A DNA stretch of 64,000 nucleotides from Bacteroidetes bacterium UBA3022 (GCA_002346225.1 DDYY01000071.1:1-64000); one strand, 5' to 3'; numbered from the stretch's first letter, positions 7,427 through 15,994 are shown. Notes: a model not told the origin generated them from the sequence alone. Program-made: numbers and translations.

Positions 7427-8356
7427 ATGAAAAAACAGCTGATGTTGCTGCTGCTTCCGCTGATGGTATGGGTTGCATCCTGCCAGCCAGCCGGTGATAA
7501 GGACGATCGGCCATTGATAGTGGTAACCACCGGTATGATTGCCGATGCCACCAGGGCCATAGTTGGAGAACATGCGCGGGTGGAAGCCCTAATGGGACCC
7601 GGCGTGGACCCGCATTTGTACAAAGCGACGCAAGGCGATCTTGCATTATTGCGTTCAGCCGACATTATCGTGTACAATGGCTTGCATCTGGAAGGAAAAA
7701 TGCAGGAAGTATTTGACCAACTTGCAAAAAGTACGACGGTATTCAATCTTTCGGATGGGTTGGATACTTCCCAATTCATAGTTACGTCCTTGCGCAACGA
7801 TTTGCCAACCTATGATCCGCATATCTGGTTTGATGTTGCCCTTTGGTCTAAAGCCATCGACCAGTTGTGCCCCCAGCTTTGCAAAGCCATTGGTTTAGAT
7901 AGCTGTACTGAATCGGGACTTGCCTATACGGAGCGTTTGCATTCGCTGAATCAATGGGTTTCCGACACGTTAGCTACCATCCCCGATAGGAACCGGGTAC
8001 TCATCACCTCCCATGATGCATTTGAATATTTCGGCCGCGCCTATCAATTTGAGGTGATAGGACTACAAGGTATATCTACTGCTGCAGAATTTGGCCTTAA
8101 GGACATCACCGATATGGTGAATCTAATCAGTGATCGCAGGATACCTGCAGTATTTATAGAGAGTTCCGTTTCTGAAAAATCGATCCGTTCAGTGATGCAA
8201 GGTTGCAAAAGCAAAGGACATGATGTCGCTTTAGGAGGCACCCTGTTCAGCGATGCGATGGGCGCTGAAGGTACTGCAGAAGGAACCTATCCCGGCATGG
8301 TTCGGCACAATGTGATGTTATTGCTTCATGCACTTCAAACTTCATCCACACCATGA
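7427..8356 (+). CDS. troA: TroA-type metal-binding lipoprotein of an ABC importer
   Basis: 309 residues. The N-terminus is a lipoprotein signal with Cys19 in VASC. It is the periplasmic metal-capture subunit of a cluster 9 ABC importer. The C-terminal half is close to treponemal TroA: GLQGISTAAEFGLKDITDM, AVFIESSVSEK and LFSDAMGAEGTAEGTYPGM. The four expected metal ligands can be placed at His63 (DPHLY), His132 (DPHIW), His196 (SHDAF) and Asp276 (FSDAM), a 3-His/1-Asp set as in TroA. Mn, Zn and Fe are all possible; the Glu-type regulators nearby favour Mn. The stop overlaps the ATPase start by 4 bases (ATGA), so the genes are coupled. A palindromic operator precedes the promoter. Confidence 0.9.
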   Translation: MKKQLMLLLLPLMVWVASCQPAGDKDDRPLIVVTTGMIADATRAIVGEHARVEALMGPGVDPHLYKATQGDLALLRSADIIVYNGLHLEGKMQEVFDQLAKSTTVFNLSDGLDTSQFIVTSLRNDLPTYDPHIWFDVALWSKAIDQLCPQLCKAIGLDSCTESGLAYTERLHSLNQWVSDTLATIPDRNRVLITSHDAFEYFGRAYQFEVIGLQGISTAAEFGLKDITDMVNLISDRRIPAVFIESSVSEKSIRSVMQGCKSKGHDVALGGTLFSDAMGAEGTAEGTYPGMVRHNVMLLLHALQTSSTP

Positions 8357-9144
8357 CTATAAGAGCGGAACATCCCGTCATTGAAGCGCACGACCTGACC
8401 GTGAGCTATCAGCGCAAACCAGCCCTTTGGGGTGTAGATTTTAGTCTGCCCGCCGGTGTACTCACCGGTATTATAGGACCCAACGGCGCAGGGAAGTCTA
8501 CCTTGATTAAAGCTATTATGGGATTGGCCCATCCCGACAGCGGTTATGTGCGCATCCTCGGCAGACCCATTGATGAGGTGCGCGAAAAAGTAGCCTATGT
8601 TCCACAACGCGGTTCGGTAGACTGGGATTTCCCTGCCAGTGTGTTGGATGTGGTACTGATGGGACGTTACCGCAAACGGGGGTTATTGCGCAAACTCCAT
8701 GCAGCCGATAAGGAGCTCGCCTTCCACTGCCTTGAAAAAGTAGGAATGCAAGACTTTATCAAAAGGCAGATTTCACAGTTGTCAGGCGGTCAGCAGCAAC
8801 GCGTTTTTATTGCCCGCGCGTTAGCCCAGCAAGCAGAAGTGTATTTGATGGACGAGCCCTTTGCAGGAATTGATGCCACCACCGAACAAACCATATTTGA
8901 ATTGCTGGGCGAGATGCGTAAGGAGGGGAAGTCGATAGTTGTTGTGCACCATGACTTACAAAGCGCCTACAAATACTTCGACTGGATTATATTATTGAAT
9001 ACCCAGCTCATAGGCAGTGGTCCCAAGTCAGATATTTTCATTCCTGAATTCCTGCGAAAAACATATGGTGGCAAGCTCAATATGTTAACCAGTGTAGGTG
9101 AACTTATGGCAGAGCTGGAAGCCCCTTTAAGAGAAAAGAATTAG
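8353..9144 (+). CDS. troB: metal ABC transporter ATPase
   Basis: 263 residues. It hydrolyses ATP to drive metal import through the two permeases downstream. Walker A is GPNGAGKST at 42-50, the Q-loop AYVPQRGSVDWDFP near 81-94, the signature LSGGQQQR at 143-150, Walker B VYLMDEP at 163-169, and the switch His is in VVHHDL. RGSVDWDFP after the Q-loop is characteristic of the Mn/Zn/Fe (cluster 9) ATPases. It overlaps troA by 4 bases and is followed 2 bases later by the outer-membrane protein gene. Confidence 0.92.
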   Translation: MTIRAEHPVIEAHDLTVSYQRKPALWGVDFSLPAGVLTGIIGPNGAGKSTLIKAIMGLAHPDSGYVRILGRPIDEVREKVAYVPQRGSVDWDFPASVLDVVLMGRYRKRGLLRKLHAADKELAFHCLEKVGMQDFIKRQISQLSGGQQQRVFIARALAQQAEVYLMDEPFAGIDATTEQTIFELLGEMRKEGKSIVVVHHDLQSAYKYFDWIILLNTQLIGSGPKSDIFIPEFLRKTYGGKLNMLTSVGELMAELEAPLREKN

Positions 9145-9146
9145 TC

Positions 9147-9896
9147 ATGAAACACATTCTATTTTTTCTACTTTTTGTATCACCTTTTCTTATTCAGGGT
9201 CAGGAGCTGGTTACAGACCGACCTGATATAACAGAAAGTGCGGTGATTGTACCCGGGGGTTCCCTGCAGGTGGAGCAAGGCGTAGGGATTGCTTTTGAAG
9301 GCAGCGACAGAGAAGTTGGTATTTTATCCACGCTGCTTCGTTATGGTATCAACGAGCATTTTGAATTAAGGGGTGAACTGTTCCCTGTTCTGGATCCTGT
9401 TGCCGATGCGAATCAACTGGGCATAGCCCCTGTATCACTTGGACTTAAAATACTGCTCACCGAAAAAGATACCAGGGGTATTCAGATGGCCTTGCTAACG
9501 CATTTCGTTTTTTCGCAACTCGCGACAGCAGAATACCGGGAACCACACAATGCACTAAGGGTTTTATTGGCGGCGCAGAAGGATATCAACGAGGCCTTCA
9601 CACTGAGTGCCAATGCAGGCTTCAGCTATGATACGAATAGCTCTCTTTTGCAATATGTTTACAGCATTTCGGCAGGTTATGCCCCTTTTGAAAAGTTGGG
9701 CATTTTTGCAGAACAGTTCACCGTGTCTGCCATTCCCGGAAGTAACAATCCTAATGACTATGCCATGGATGCAGGTATAACCTATCTCCTGAGTCCGCTT
9801 TTTCAATTAGACGCCAGCGCAGGGGTATCGCTAACCTATGCCGACAGTTATTTTTTCAGCGCAGGTATTTCCTGGCGTATAGACGGTAAAAAATGA
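9147..9896 (+). CDS. putative outer-membrane beta-barrel protein in the metal-import operon
   Basis: 249 residues with a signal peptide (cleavage near IQGQE). After ELVTDRPDITESAVIVP, a start typical of the Phenol_MetA_deg-like transporter barrels, the chain is a series of amphipathic beta strands with aromatic ends (for example FELRGELFPVLD and AGISWRIDGKK). The final strand ends close to the C-terminus, as outer-membrane barrels do. It sits 2 bases after the ATPase gene and overlaps the fused permease gene by 4 bases, so it is part of the same message. The position suggests a channel or receptor that passes metal across the outer membrane, but this is inference from context. Not a TonB receptor: far too short and without a plug domain. 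Confidence 0.7.
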   Translation: MKHILFFLLFVSPFLIQGQELVTDRPDITESAVIVPGGSLQVEQGVGIAFEGSDREVGILSTLLRYGINEHFELRGELFPVLDPVADANQLGIAPVSLGLKILLTEKDTRGIQMALLTHFVFSQLATAEYREPHNALRVLLAAQKDINEAFTLSANAGFSYDTNSSLLQYVYSISAGYAPFEKLGIFAEQFTVSAIPGSNNPNDYAMDAGITYLLSPLFQLDASAGVSLTYADSYFFSAGISWRIDGKK

Positions 9897-11185
9897 TATT
9901 ACTTTCCACTATATCAGATTTCTTTTCCTTTAGCGACCCCAATGTTCTGTTTGTACTGGCCGGTATGGTATTTCTGGGCATCAGCTCTTCCACCATCGGT
10001 ACTTTTGCATTCCTGCGCAAACGCTCGCTCACCGGAGATGCCATCGCTCATTCTGTACTACCCGGTATTTGTCTGGCTTTCCTGCTTTTCGACACCAGAA
10101 ACCTATGGGTACTATTAGGTGGTGCCTTCGTCACCGGCTGGCTCTCCATTTTTCTGGTGGACATCGTCACCCGAAAGAGCCGTATTAAAACAGATGCCGC
10201 TATCGGTATAGCGCTCAGCGTTTTCTTTGGTGCAGGCATTGTATTACTGACCTATATACAGCAAACCGGTAATGCGGGTCAAAGCGGATTGAATAATTTC
10301 CTTTTAGGAAAAGCTGCGGCCATGTCGCCCGACGATATCATTACCATGATGGTAGTGAGTGGCATTATTGTACTGGTAGTGGTATTGTTTTTCAAGGAAT
10401 TTACTCTGCTTGCTTTCGACCCTGAATATGCCCGTGCGTCCGGTATGCCCATTCGCTTTCTGGAAACACTATTGACGACACTTACAGTCATGGCGGTGGC
10501 AGTGGGTATACAGGCAGTGGGTGTTGTACTAATGGCTGCTATGCTCATAACGCCGCCGGCTGCAGCGCGATTCTGGACGAACAACCTGAAGAAAATGGTT
10601 TTGCTAAGCGTCGCATTTGGCATACTGGGTGGATTTATGGGTGCTTTCATTTCCTATACCGACAACCGGATGCCTACCGGACCGTGGGTGGTAACCATGA
10701 CTTCCCTGCTGGTACTCTTCAGCCTGATAGCTGCGCCCGGAAAAGGGTTAGCAGCAAGCTGGTTGCTGCGCAGGCGTTACGGGGAAAAGGTAGGCCGGGA
10801 GAACACACTGAAGGTGCTGTACCATTTAAAGGAACAACATCCCGAGCGGCAAACTTTCACGATGGAGGCTATGCTCCAGAGAAGAAGTATGGACCCTGTT
10901 AAGCTGGCACGGGCACTGCGTTCTCTTATTAAAAAGGGTATGGTAGTGCGTCAGGACAACGGCTACCAGCTCAACACCTCCGGTGAAGAGGAAGGGAAAA
11001 GGATAGTGCGCATTCACCGGTTGTGGGAAATGTACCTTACAGAAAAAATGAATATTGCAGCAGACCATGTACATGATGATGCTGAGGCCATCGAACATAT
11101 TATAACTCCTGAAATGGAAGAGAAACTGGCGCGCCTGCTCGACTTCCCCGATAAGGATCCGCACAATAAAACAATCCCCTGGTAA
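9893..11185 (+). CDS. troC: metal ABC permease fused to a DtxR/MntR-like domain
   Basis: 430 residues. Residues 1-290 are a cluster 9 metal permease with about eight hydrophobic helices, including TGDAIAHSVLPGICLAFLL and AVGVVLMAAMLITPPAAARF. Residues 300-430 form a cytoplasmic domain like DtxR domains 1 and 2: a winged-helix segment (RENTLKVLYHL...ALRSLIKKGMVV), then IHRLWEMYL and the dimer/metal helix HVHDDAEAIEH, ending DPHNKTIPW. The residues matching MntR ligands His77, Glu99, Glu102 and His103 are His375, Glu398, Glu401 and His402. The first-helix ligands Asp8 and Glu11 of MntR appear as Asn and Lys. The FeoA/SH3-like third domain is absent. The same architecture is known in chlamydial YtgCR. 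It overlaps its neighbours by 4 bases and 1 base. Confidence 0.88.
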   Translation: MILLSTISDFFSFSDPNVLFVLAGMVFLGISSSTIGTFAFLRKRSLTGDAIAHSVLPGICLAFLLFDTRNLWVLLGGAFVTGWLSIFLVDIVTRKSRIKTDAAIGIALSVFFGAGIVLLTYIQQTGNAGQSGLNNFLLGKAAAMSPDDIITMMVVSGIIVLVVVLFFKEFTLLAFDPEYARASGMPIRFLETLLTTLTVMAVAVGIQAVGVVLMAAMLITPPAAARFWTNNLKKMVLLSVAFGILGGFMGAFISYTDNRMPTGPWVVTMTSLLVLFSLIAAPGKGLAASWLLRRRYGEKVGRENTLKVLYHLKEQHPERQTFTMEAMLQRRSMDPVKLARALRSLIKKGMVVRQDNGYQLNTSGEEEGKRIVRIHRLWEMYLTEKMNIAADHVHDDAEAIEHIITPEMEEKLARLLDFPDKDPHNKTIPW

Positions 11186-12051
11186 TGAGCGATGCATTCT
11201 GGATCATATTGACAGGAAGTCTGGTAGCGATGACAAGCGGCCTGCTGGGTTGTTATCTCGTGCTGCGCAAAATGTCTATGGTGGGTGATGCGATTTCCCA
11301 CGCTGTTTTGCCGGGCATTGCCGTTGCATTTTTACTGTCGGGAAGCCGCAGCAGCGTTCCCATGCTGATAGGAGCAGCTGCATTTGGTATGCTATGCACG
11401 TGGATGATTGAAGTATTTACTAAAAAAGCAAGAGTACAGGAAGATGCTTCCATTGGTATTAGTTTCACCTGGCTGTTTGCGATTGGTGTTATTCTCATCA
11501 CCTTTTTCGCCGACCAGGTAGATCTGGATCAGGAATGTGTATTATACGGTGAAATTGCATTCATCGGATTTGAAACATGGCTTGGTGTACCGGTAGCAGT
11601 CTGGACATTGGGTGGCTTATTCCTGGCTATCATAGCATTTCTGTACTTTGGCTACAAAGGCTTGTACATTACCACCTTCGACCCTGAGTATGCAGCCACA
11701 CTTGGTATTTCAGTAGCTACGTGGCATTATCTGCTGATGGGAGCTGTATCGGTAACTACTGTATTCACCTTTGAAAGCGTGGGTGCTATTCTGGTAGTGG
11801 CGTTTCTGATTGTGCCTGCGGCTACCGCATATCTGCTCACACGAAAACTACAACAAATGTTGCTATTGGCAGCTGCGACCGGTGTAATAGCTGCTGTAGC
11901 CGGGTATTATCTTGCAGTCTGGATAAACGCATCCATTTCCGGAAGCATGGTGGTGGTGCTGGGTGTACTTTTCGCAATGGCCTTCGTTGCTCATATTGCA
12001 AGAAAAGCATCACCTCAAAAACAAAAAAACTTGTTACCTGACAATGGTTAA
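11185..12051 (+). CDS. troD: metal ABC transporter permease, second subunit
   Basis: 288 residues with about eight or nine membrane helices. It pairs with the fused permease to form the channel. Family marks are KMSMVGDAISHAVLPGIAVAF and DLDQECVLYGEIAFI, the latter typical of TroD/MntD-type subunits. It starts in a TAATG overlap with the previous gene. The 3' end overlaps the convergent T9SS cargo gene by 18 bases. No separate regulatory domain is attached to this subunit. Confidence 0.9.
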   Translation: MSDAFWIILTGSLVAMTSGLLGCYLVLRKMSMVGDAISHAVLPGIAVAFLLSGSRSSVPMLIGAAAFGMLCTWMIEVFTKKARVQEDASIGISFTWLFAIGVILITFFADQVDLDQECVLYGEIAFIGFETWLGVPVAVWTLGGLFLAIIAFLYFGYKGLYITTFDPEYAATLGISVATWHYLLMGAVSVTTVFTFESVGAILVVAFLIVPAATAYLLTRKLQQMLLLAAATGVIAAVAGYYLAVWINASISGSMVVVLGVLFAMAFVAHIARKASPQKQKNLLPDNG

Positions 12052-14565
12052 CGGTTGACTCATCTGCCTACCTTCTGCCTGCACAACCAACCAGTATTGA
12101 CCTACCGGAATATTCCCTACGGTCAGGCGATTTTCACCAACTGTAAGCCTTCCCATCAAATATCTTTCTCCTAATGAACCGCATATATAAAAATCAGCAT
12201 CGCGATCGACGTATATGCGGAGCATATCATCTGTTGGATTGGGGAACAGATGGAGTTGGAAGACGGGATAGGATGCTGGAATTGCCTGAGGGATGTAGGT
12301 TTCCAGTGTTGTGAAGGCCGTATTGGTTATAATGGGTGGGTTGGTATCAAAATATATTTCGGCCTTGTTTCCAAACTGTGTTCCCTCCGGCAAGCCCGCT
12401 TGTAGTTTTATGTTATACAACACAAAACCTTGGCTTTCGGCTTCGTTGGTAGTGCTGTCGGGCAATTGAATATTTTCAAATATCCATTTTACCATTCCAT
12501 TATCCTGCATCTGCATTTCATACGGATGACTTGCGCCTAGCATTTTCAAACTAACCTGTATCAATTCGGCAGGCAGTGTATCGATTAACACAACCAGATC
12601 CGCTGTATCGTTTCCGGTATTTTGAAATTCAATGAGATAAGTGAGTTGCTCCAGATCTGGATCGACGTAACCCCATTCGGTGGTACCTGCCGGTTCTGCA
12701 GTGATTCGGTTGGGATCATAAGCTGCTGATATTACTTTAAAGGTTGTATCGGAATTATTCAGCGGTGTAAAATCATCATCAAGGCTCCATACATCAGCAA
12801 GGGCGTGAATGGTATCGCCCAATAAGTCGAAATCGTAAGGTATAAGCATTTCAAAATGGACATAAGCAGTTGAAAATATTGGAATAGATTCAATAACCCA
12901 TTCCGAAAATGTTTCATTGAAATCATAGACTTCCGGATAGCTATTATCCAGTTCGGTGAACAAGGTATCGTTTTGCAGCTGAATGTGGGCATAGTAAGCA
13001 GGCAGCGACCCCTTGTTTTCCACTAGCACATAGCCATGCACGCCCACCCCGGGATGGGCAATATTAATTATCACTTCTGTGGACAAGTCTACCAGAAAGC
13101 TATCGGCTATATACCTGAAATCGAGACCGTCATAATCTGTTACTAAATCGGGCATCTCCACAACATAGCCGGCATCCGGTACAATGGTGAAATAATCCAA
13201 TGTATCTGTGATGTTCCGTATGTGTACTGTGCCTGTATCATAATTAAACATCGTATAATTTCCATCATAATCTGTAAGCGCCCAAACAATTGATTCATCC
13301 ATCTGAATGATTCTGTTTTTCAAGGGCACGTCTTCGCCATCAAAGATTCCATTCTCATCCACATCGACATAGGCTTTGCCGGTCAACATATTGTTTTCAA
13401 GTGTTCCAACGGAATCAATTCCAATCAAAAGAGGGAGTAATTGTGTAGGGAGTGGCCCATACTTATAGGTTCCTGTCAGCATGTATCCACCATCCATTCT
13501 TCGTGCGGCGTAGGAGGTAAAAGCGACATCGCTGTTTTCGAAAGGAACTTTTGTAATCGTATCACCAGCTAAATCAAATCTGTACATTTTGACAAATTCA
13601 TCGCCCCATGTACCAAAACTTGTTAAAGCAAATAGGTCAAAACCTGCATCGTGCCTGAAAAAACCCGGATAATAATTATTGAACTCATCGGGATAGTCCT
13701 TTTTCCAGATTATTTCTCCACCACTATCGAAATGCGCAATCGCAAAAGTACCCGTTGCATCACTTAATGAATCGTGTTGCAACGGAAGCAATGCATAGAA
13801 TCCTCCGGCATCATCTGAGATAACGTCCCTTATCGTATATCCGGAATCGACTTGTGTCCAAAGAAATACACCGTCGTTGGTATATTTGGAGAAAGTGCAT
13901 TCTAAAACTCTGCTATCCCAATAAAGATCTGGATCCAAATAAAAATCATCTACCCTGCAAAGCAAAAAGCCATCCTCCAGTTGCAGTAAATAGTGACGGT
14001 AATTGCCCCCCCAATCATCAGATTCGAAAAAGAGCGTCCATACCGTATCACCTGCAGGTGTTAATCTGTAGAGCTTGATGGTGAAGTCCGTATCACCTAA
14101 TGTGTAATCATCAGAAGTCTTCCAAAGGGCATCGCCGTTGGGTAACCAGGATTGAAATCTGTGGTTGTATTCTGAAACAAGGTCCAATGAAAATGTGTCC
14201 AGAAAAACACCATCGGAATTAAAATGAAGAATATTCGCGCCATCCGTCCAATCCGATTTTATGACCTGGAAAGTACCATCGGGTAAGTCTGTAAGGCAAT
14301 ATAAAACCCCTGCAGTGTCATCGCTAAACGAATGTATCCACACAGGATCACCGTAAATATCCACCTTCCAGAGCTCCGGGTAATAAATGCTGCTGACCGT
14401 ATCAATTGCGTGCTTTTTACATATAATGAAATTATTATCATTAGTAGCTACAATTTCACCTAAGCTCGAAAATTGGGGTTCATATGTTCTCAGAAAATTC
14501 ACCTGGGCATTACTTCGTCCTAGGCATAAAAACATGCAGATAAAGAAAATCAAACGATAATGCAT
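12034..14565 (-). CDS. large secreted protein with T9SS type A sorting domain
   Basis: 843 residues with a signal peptide (cleavage near SNAQV). The first 400 or so residues are a run of beta-propeller-like repeats with short W-D-G-x-x-xW and LPDG elements. Then comes an EF-hand-like segment DVDENGIFDGEDVPLKN, as in SdrD B-type domains, a DUF11/DUF7619-like stretch (LIEFQNTGNDTADLVVLIDTL and GNKAEIYFDTNPPI), and a C-terminal T9SS signal (LHLFPNPTDDMLRIYV ... GQYWLVVQAEGRQ). It would be exported to the cell surface; the function is unknown. It lies between the tro operon and the MntR-like gene, with no obvious link to metal uptake. A TATATTTA (TAnnTTTA) sits 3 bases before the ATG. Confidence 0.82.
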   Translation of the reverse strand: MHYRLIFFICMFLCLGRSNAQVNFLRTYEPQFSSLGEIVATNDNNFIICKKHAIDTVSSIYYPELWKVDIYGDPVWIHSFSDDTAGVLYCLTDLPDGTFQVIKSDWTDGANILHFNSDGVFLDTFSLDLVSEYNHRFQSWLPNGDALWKTSDDYTLGDTDFTIKLYRLTPAGDTVWTLFFESDDWGGNYRHYLLQLEDGFLLCRVDDFYLDPDLYWDSRVLECTFSKYTNDGVFLWTQVDSGYTIRDVISDDAGGFYALLPLQHDSLSDATGTFAIAHFDSGGEIIWKKDYPDEFNNYYPGFFRHDAGFDLFALTSFGTWGDEFVKMYRFDLAGDTITKVPFENSDVAFTSYAARRMDGGYMLTGTYKYGPLPTQLLPLLIGIDSVGTLENNMLTGKAYVDVDENGIFDGEDVPLKNRIIQMDESIVWALTDYDGNYTMFNYDTGTVHIRNITDTLDYFTIVPDAGYVVEMPDLVTDYDGLDFRYIADSFLVDLSTEVIINIAHPGVGVHGYVLVENKGSLPAYYAHIQLQNDTLFTELDNSYPEVYDFNETFSEWVIESIPIFSTAYVHFEMLIPYDFDLLGDTIHALADVWSLDDDFTPLNNSDTTFKVISAAYDPNRITAEPAGTTEWGYVDPDLEQLTYLIEFQNTGNDTADLVVLIDTLPAELIQVSLKMLGASHPYEMQMQDNGMVKWIFENIQLPDSTTNEAESQGFVLYNIKLQAGLPEGTQFGNKAEIYFDTNPPIITNTAFTTLETYIPQAIPASYPVFQLHLFPNPTDDMLRIYVDRDADFYICGSLGERYLMGRLTVGENRLTVGNIPVGQYWLVVQAEGRQMSQPLTIVR

Positions 14566-14579
14566 ACCTAAATATAAGG

Positions 14580-15248
14580 TTAATGCACCAATCGAACCAA
14601 CAAATTGCCGGCTACCTTCTGGGAGACCGCCATGGTTTCCTTGCCGGCGATGAGGATGTTCCGGCTGTTATCGTAGTCTTCTACCGATTCAATGAATACT
14701 GGTGTGTGGAGTACGAGATTATGTTTTTCGAGAAACTGCAGGAAGGCAGGTGTGTGATCGGTGACGCCGACAATGATTCCTTTCTTGCCTGCATCGACCT
14801 TGTCCAGTGTGACATCTTCATGATAGGAAATATTACCCTTGCTGTCCGGAATGGGGTCGCCATGCGGGTCGAAACGCGGCTTACCCAGAAAAGCATCAAG
14901 GCGTTCAGTCAGCAGGTCAGAAGCGACATGTTCTAGCTCCTCTGCCATATCGTGCACTTCATCCCAGTGAAATCCTAGTTTATCAACCAGAAATGTCTCC
15001 CATAGCCGGTGCCTTCGGATGAGGTTCACAGCCACCTGTTGCCCGGCTTCGGTAAGGCTCACACCATAGTACTTTTCATAATGCACGATGGATTTTCCGG
15101 CAAGGCGCTTGATCATATCAGTCACAGAAGCCGCTGTGGTTCCCAGCCTGTCTGCAATTGCATTGGTGGAGATGTTACCATCCTTGGTTTCACTAAGTGA
15201 AAAGATGCACTTGATGTAATTTTCTTCTGTATGCGATAGTACCGTCAC
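14580..15248 (-). CDS. mntR: MntR/DtxR-family metal-dependent repressor
   Basis: 222 residues from a GTG start. An N-terminal winged helix (residues 5-65, GTTAASVTDMIKRLAGKSI as the recognition region) is followed by the dimerisation and metal-binding domain (70-135) and an FeoA/SH3-like domain (about 145-222). Residues matching DtxR metal ligands are His80 (RRHRL), His99, Glu106 and His107 (EVHDMAEELEH). The DtxR Cys102 position is Glu103 here, as in Mn-sensing MntR proteins, favouring Mn(II) over Fe(II). The probable target is the palindrome at 7369-7386 before troA. It is 5 bases downstream of the CoA-binding gene and likely shares its message. Confidence 0.88.
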   Translation of the reverse strand: MTVLSHTEENYIKCIFSLSETKDGNISTNAIADRLGTTAASVTDMIKRLAGKSIVHYEKYYGVSLTEAGQQVAVNLIRRHRLWETFLVDKLGFHWDEVHDMAEELEHVASDLLTERLDAFLGKPRFDPHGDPIPDSKGNISYHEDVTLDKVDAGKKGIIVGVTDHTPAFLQFLEKHNLVLHTPVFIESVEDYDNSRNILIAGKETMAVSQKVAGNLLVRLVH

Positions 15249-15253
15249 CTCTA

Positions 15254-15628
15254 TTAATATTCGCCTATAGAGAGCAAAACTAAGGTACAGGCTTCAATTG
15301 CTTCAATTCCCGCCTCACGGGCCCTGGCAGCGAGCCGGGGATTCTCGGCTCCCGGATTGAAAATGATGCGCTGTGGCCGGAGGGAGAGCAGGTAATCTTC
15401 ATACGCCTGCTGCCTGTCCGCATTCAGGTACAAGGTAACTGTATGAACATTTTTCAGTTCGGGCATACCTGTGACAATTTGAATGTCTCCAATGGTATTC
15501 AGGCGATTACCTACCGCAACTACTGCATGTCCGTGTGCTGTAAGTTTGCGCACAGCTTTGTTACTGTATCGGAGGGTATGCGGTGACGCGCCCAGCACCA
15601 TGGTAACCGTATCAGAATTTTGGCTCAT
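15254..15628 (-). CDS. CoA-binding domain protein
   Basis: 124 residues forming a single Rossmann CoA_binding_2 domain, like the small YccU-type proteins. Visible marks are VLGASPHTLRYSNKAVRKL, the strand-turn VVAVGNRLNTIGDIQI and FNPGAENPRLAARAREAGIE, which places a nucleotide or CoA site at the strand ends. The exact biological role of this family is unknown. It is the first gene of a probable two-gene unit with the MntR-like regulator, 5 bases apart. A direct repeat of TGGTTATTA with 10-base period lies just upstream at 15631-15650. Confidence 0.85.
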   Translation of the reverse strand: MSQNSDTVTMVLGASPHTLRYSNKAVRKLTAHGHAVVAVGNRLNTIGDIQIVTGMPELKNVHTVTLYLNADRQQAYEDYLLSLRPQRIIFNPGAENPRLAARAREAGIEAIEACTLVLLSIGEY

Positions 15629-15703
15629 TTTGGTTATTAGTGGTTATTATGCTACTTTTCCCAACCAAGAAAAACGAACAACTGTTCACTAAAAAGCATA
15701 CCA

Positions 15704-15994
15704 ATGGAAAATGTAACTGTACAGCCAATTGAGAAGGAAGATATCCCCCGCCTTCAATTCATAGAACATGAAGTATTACCGGGGACAGTGTTTATGGACA
15801 AGCGCAAACAGTTATTGTTTCAGAGTATGATATTGGGCAATACCTACCACGCCAAGGTAAAAATCATATTTGAAACCACAACAGGTTACTACGAAGTGGA
15901 GACCACCGTATGGGCTACCACTGATGACTTCGTGTTACTGAAAGGTGGTGTATACCTTCCCATGAAATGCATCCACGATGTGATTATTCCCTAA
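15704..15994 (+). CDS. conserved hypothetical protein
   Basis: 96 residues with no signal peptide and no membrane segment. The composition is that of a folded cytoplasmic protein: an N-terminal acidic/hydrophobic part (MENVTVQPIEKEDIPRLQ) and then four or five predicted beta strands (AKVKIIFETTTGYYEVETTV). I recognise no catalytic motif. The ATG is preceded by a short palindrome, GAACAACTGTTC. The gene stands alone between the CoA-binding gene (divergent) and the E2 gene (convergent). Similar small proteins occur in Bacteroidota, but no function is known to me. Confidence 0.65.
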   Translation: MENVTVQPIEKEDIPRLQFIEHEVLPGTVFMDKRKQLLFQSMILGNTYHAKVKIIFETTTGYYEVETTVWATTDDFVLLKGGVYLPMKCIHDVIIP

